From Acidobacteriota bacterium (lineage in GTDB: Bacteria > Acidobacteriota > Terriglobia > Terriglobales > Acidobacteriaceae): a DNA stretch of 7,340 nt. Positions 6,070 to 7,340 of this stretch are shown piece by piece. The position numbers and the translations under genes are program-made. A model generated the notes under the pieces. It searched no databases and was not told the origin of the DNA. It saw only the letters and a program-made list of their open reading frames with translations. The stretch lies in assembly GCA_021805265.1 (NCBI GenBank), contig JAJZFR010000017.1:1-7340 (forward strand), given 5' to 3'. Within the stretch, counting starts at the first letter, position 1. Every line of letters starts with the position of its first letter.

Positions 6070-7340
6070 TTATGAGGGCAACGGGGGAGAGGTTTTGCGG
6101 TCGGAGGCTGCGTCTGGCGCGAGGGTGGGTAGGTGGACGACGGCGCGCGCGCCTTCGCCGTCGTCGCGATTGACGAGGTGGATTTCGCCGCCGTGGGCGC
6201 GGGCAATCTGTTGCGCGAGCGCTAGCCCGACGCCGCTGCCGGAGGGCTTGGTGGTGTAGAAGGGAACAAAAAGATTTTCGGGATTCGCGATGCCCAGGCC
6301 GCGGTCTTCGATGGTCACGATGAGGCTGGAAGTGGTGAATCTCCAGTCGATGCGGACAGACCAGGCGCCGTTGGCGAGGGACGCGTCGGCGGCGTTGGCG
6401 AGCAGGTTGATGAACATCTGCTCCAACTGATCGGGGTCGGCGAGCAGGCTGGCATCGGCGGCTGTTTCGGGGTGAGGAGCGAGCAGCACGGCGACGCGCT
6501 GCTCGATCAGGATCACGCGCTCGATCAGCGGCTTGAACGGGATTGGCCGGAGTTGCGGCGGCGGCAGTTGAGCCAGCACACGATAGGACTGCACAAAGCG
6601 ATGGAGCGCGTCGGCGCGACTCTCCACCACTCCCAGTCCGCGACGGAAATCATGCAGCGTAGTTTCATCGCCGTGCACCTGATCGATGCGCGCGAGCAGG
6701 CTGCCGGCGATGGACTTGATGGGGGCAAGCGAGTTCGAAAGCTCGTGGCCGAGAACGCGGATGAGGCGCTTCCACGCGGCCTGCTCTTCTTCGCGGAGGG
6801 GCAGGCTGACGTCGGAGAGCAGCAACAACGTATGGGGCATTCCGTCCTGACGGAAGGCGGCCTTGCGCAGAAGCCAGCGATCGGTCTTGACTCCGAAGGA
6901 GTGAATGGTGGCGTCGGGCGCAGCGATCAGGCCGTCGAGGCCCAACTCACCAGCGGTGCGGCCAAAGCAGCGCGCGTGAGGCAGGCCAAGCAATCGTACG
7001 CCAGCGTCGTTGACGAGTTGAAGCGCATGGCCGCGATCGAAGGCGAATATAGGCGATTGCATGACCTCGAGGATGCGGGCGAGCAGAGCGGTGGCTTCGA
7101 GAGATCGCACGCGCTGCTTCTGGAGCAAATCGGCGAGTGCGTTGACCTCAGAGGCAAGTTCGCCGAGCGCATCCTGGGAGCCATCGCCGCGCGCGCGGAA
7201 GGAGTAATCGCCTTCTCTGAGGGAAGAGACGACGTTCGAGAGCGTCTGCAGAGATCGCACGAAACTCTCGATCAACGAAGCGGAGACAAGGGCAAGATAA
7301 AGAAGCAAGCCGGCAGCGAGCAGAAGGGCAACCGGGACAG
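6070..7340 (-). CDS. NtrY-like membrane sensor histidine kinase (5' end beyond window)
   Basis: Sensor kinase of a two-component system, at least 422 residues visible; the frame is open to the right edge, so the start and any further sensor region are missing. Counting from the TTG codon at 7308: the upstream residues (VPVALLLAAG) and 1-13 form a membrane helix; 14-66 is a HAMP-like linker; 75-165 is a PAS-like sensor domain; 181-245 is the dimerisation and phosphoacceptor domain, with H188 in GHELSNSLAPIKS. The GHKL ATPase domain follows: N box NLLANAADA (301-309), G1 box EDRGLGI (334-340), F box FVPFYTTKP (347-355) and G2 box GSGVGLALA (357-365). The H-box and F-box style resembles NtrY-type kinases, which usually phosphorylate sigma-54-dependent NtrC-like regulators; no regulator is in the window and one may lie upstream. 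All catalytic motifs look intact. The C-terminus is a short Ser/Pro-rich tail. padR follows on the same strand after a 164-base gap but appears to have its own promoter, so a functional link is unproven. Confidence 0.92.
   Translation of the reverse strand, partial: VPVALLLAAGLLLYLALVSASLIESFVRSLQTLSNVVSSLREGDYSFRARGDGSQDALGELASEVNALADLLQKQRVRSLEATALLARILEVMQSPIFAFDRGHALQLVNDAGVRLLGLPHARCFGRTAGELGLDGLIAAPDATIHSFGVKTDRWLLRKAAFRQDGMPHTLLLLSDVSLPLREEEQAAWKRLIRVLGHELSNSLAPIKSIAGSLLARIDQVHGDETTLHDFRRGLGVVESRADALHRFVQSYRVLAQLPPPQLRPIPFKPLIERVILIEQRVAVLLAPHPETAADASLLADPDQLEQMFINLLANAADASLANGAWSVRIDWRFTTSSLIVTIEDRGLGIANPENLFVPFYTTKPSGSGVGLALAQQIARAHGGEIHLVNRDDGEGARAVVHLPTLAPDAASDRKTSPPLPS

Noticed and set aside
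5841..6206. A 121-codon minus-strand frame spanning the kinase end, the gap and the padR start
   Set aside because: It overlaps two genes in another frame, and its internal ATG codons in the gap lack a convincing ribosome binding site.

Overview
The window reads as chromosomal DNA of an acidobacterium, most likely of the Terriglobia/Acidobacteriia type. The strongest evidence is a complete 880-residue orphan FtsX/MacB-type permease with the layout of the acidobacterial duplicated orphan permeases (ADOP), preceded by its usual PadR-family regulator. The window holds five genes. No tRNA, rRNA, CRISPR array or insertion sequence was seen.

Left part, plus strand (1-2688): the 3' part or nearly all of a TldD/PmbA-family gene of the non-catalytic TldE (PmbA) branch. 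It is followed 18 bases later, in the same reading frame, by a gene for a short UvrC-like protein. That protein keeps the UvrC four-cysteine motif and a UVR motif, but its GIY-YIG nuclease site looks dismantled (Tyr to Phe, Gly to Val, Lys to Ala, Glu to Gln), and it lacks the UvrC C-terminal nuclease and helix-hairpin-helix regions. It is the least ordinary gene here.

Middle (2689-2908): a 220-base gap between converging genes. It holds a weak hairpin and a 45-codon open frame with a consensus ribosome binding site of uncertain meaning.

Right part, minus strand (2909-7340), in transcription order from right to left: an NtrY-like membrane sensor histidine kinase whose N-terminus lies beyond the right edge; a 164-base gap with a possible terminator for the kinase and a promoter/operator region with two direct repeats; a PadR-type repressor; and the ADOP permease. 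The padR stop codon overlaps the permease ribosome binding site, so the two are very probably one translationally coupled, autoregulated operon. Sampled stretches of the permease have clearly lower GC than the flanking genes, which fits a separately acquired or mobile module in a GC-rich backbone.

The three blocks (TldE plus UvrC-like; PadR plus ADOP; sensor kinase) show no obvious shared pathway. The partners expected for several of them (TldD, a permease ATPase, a response regulator) are not in the window.
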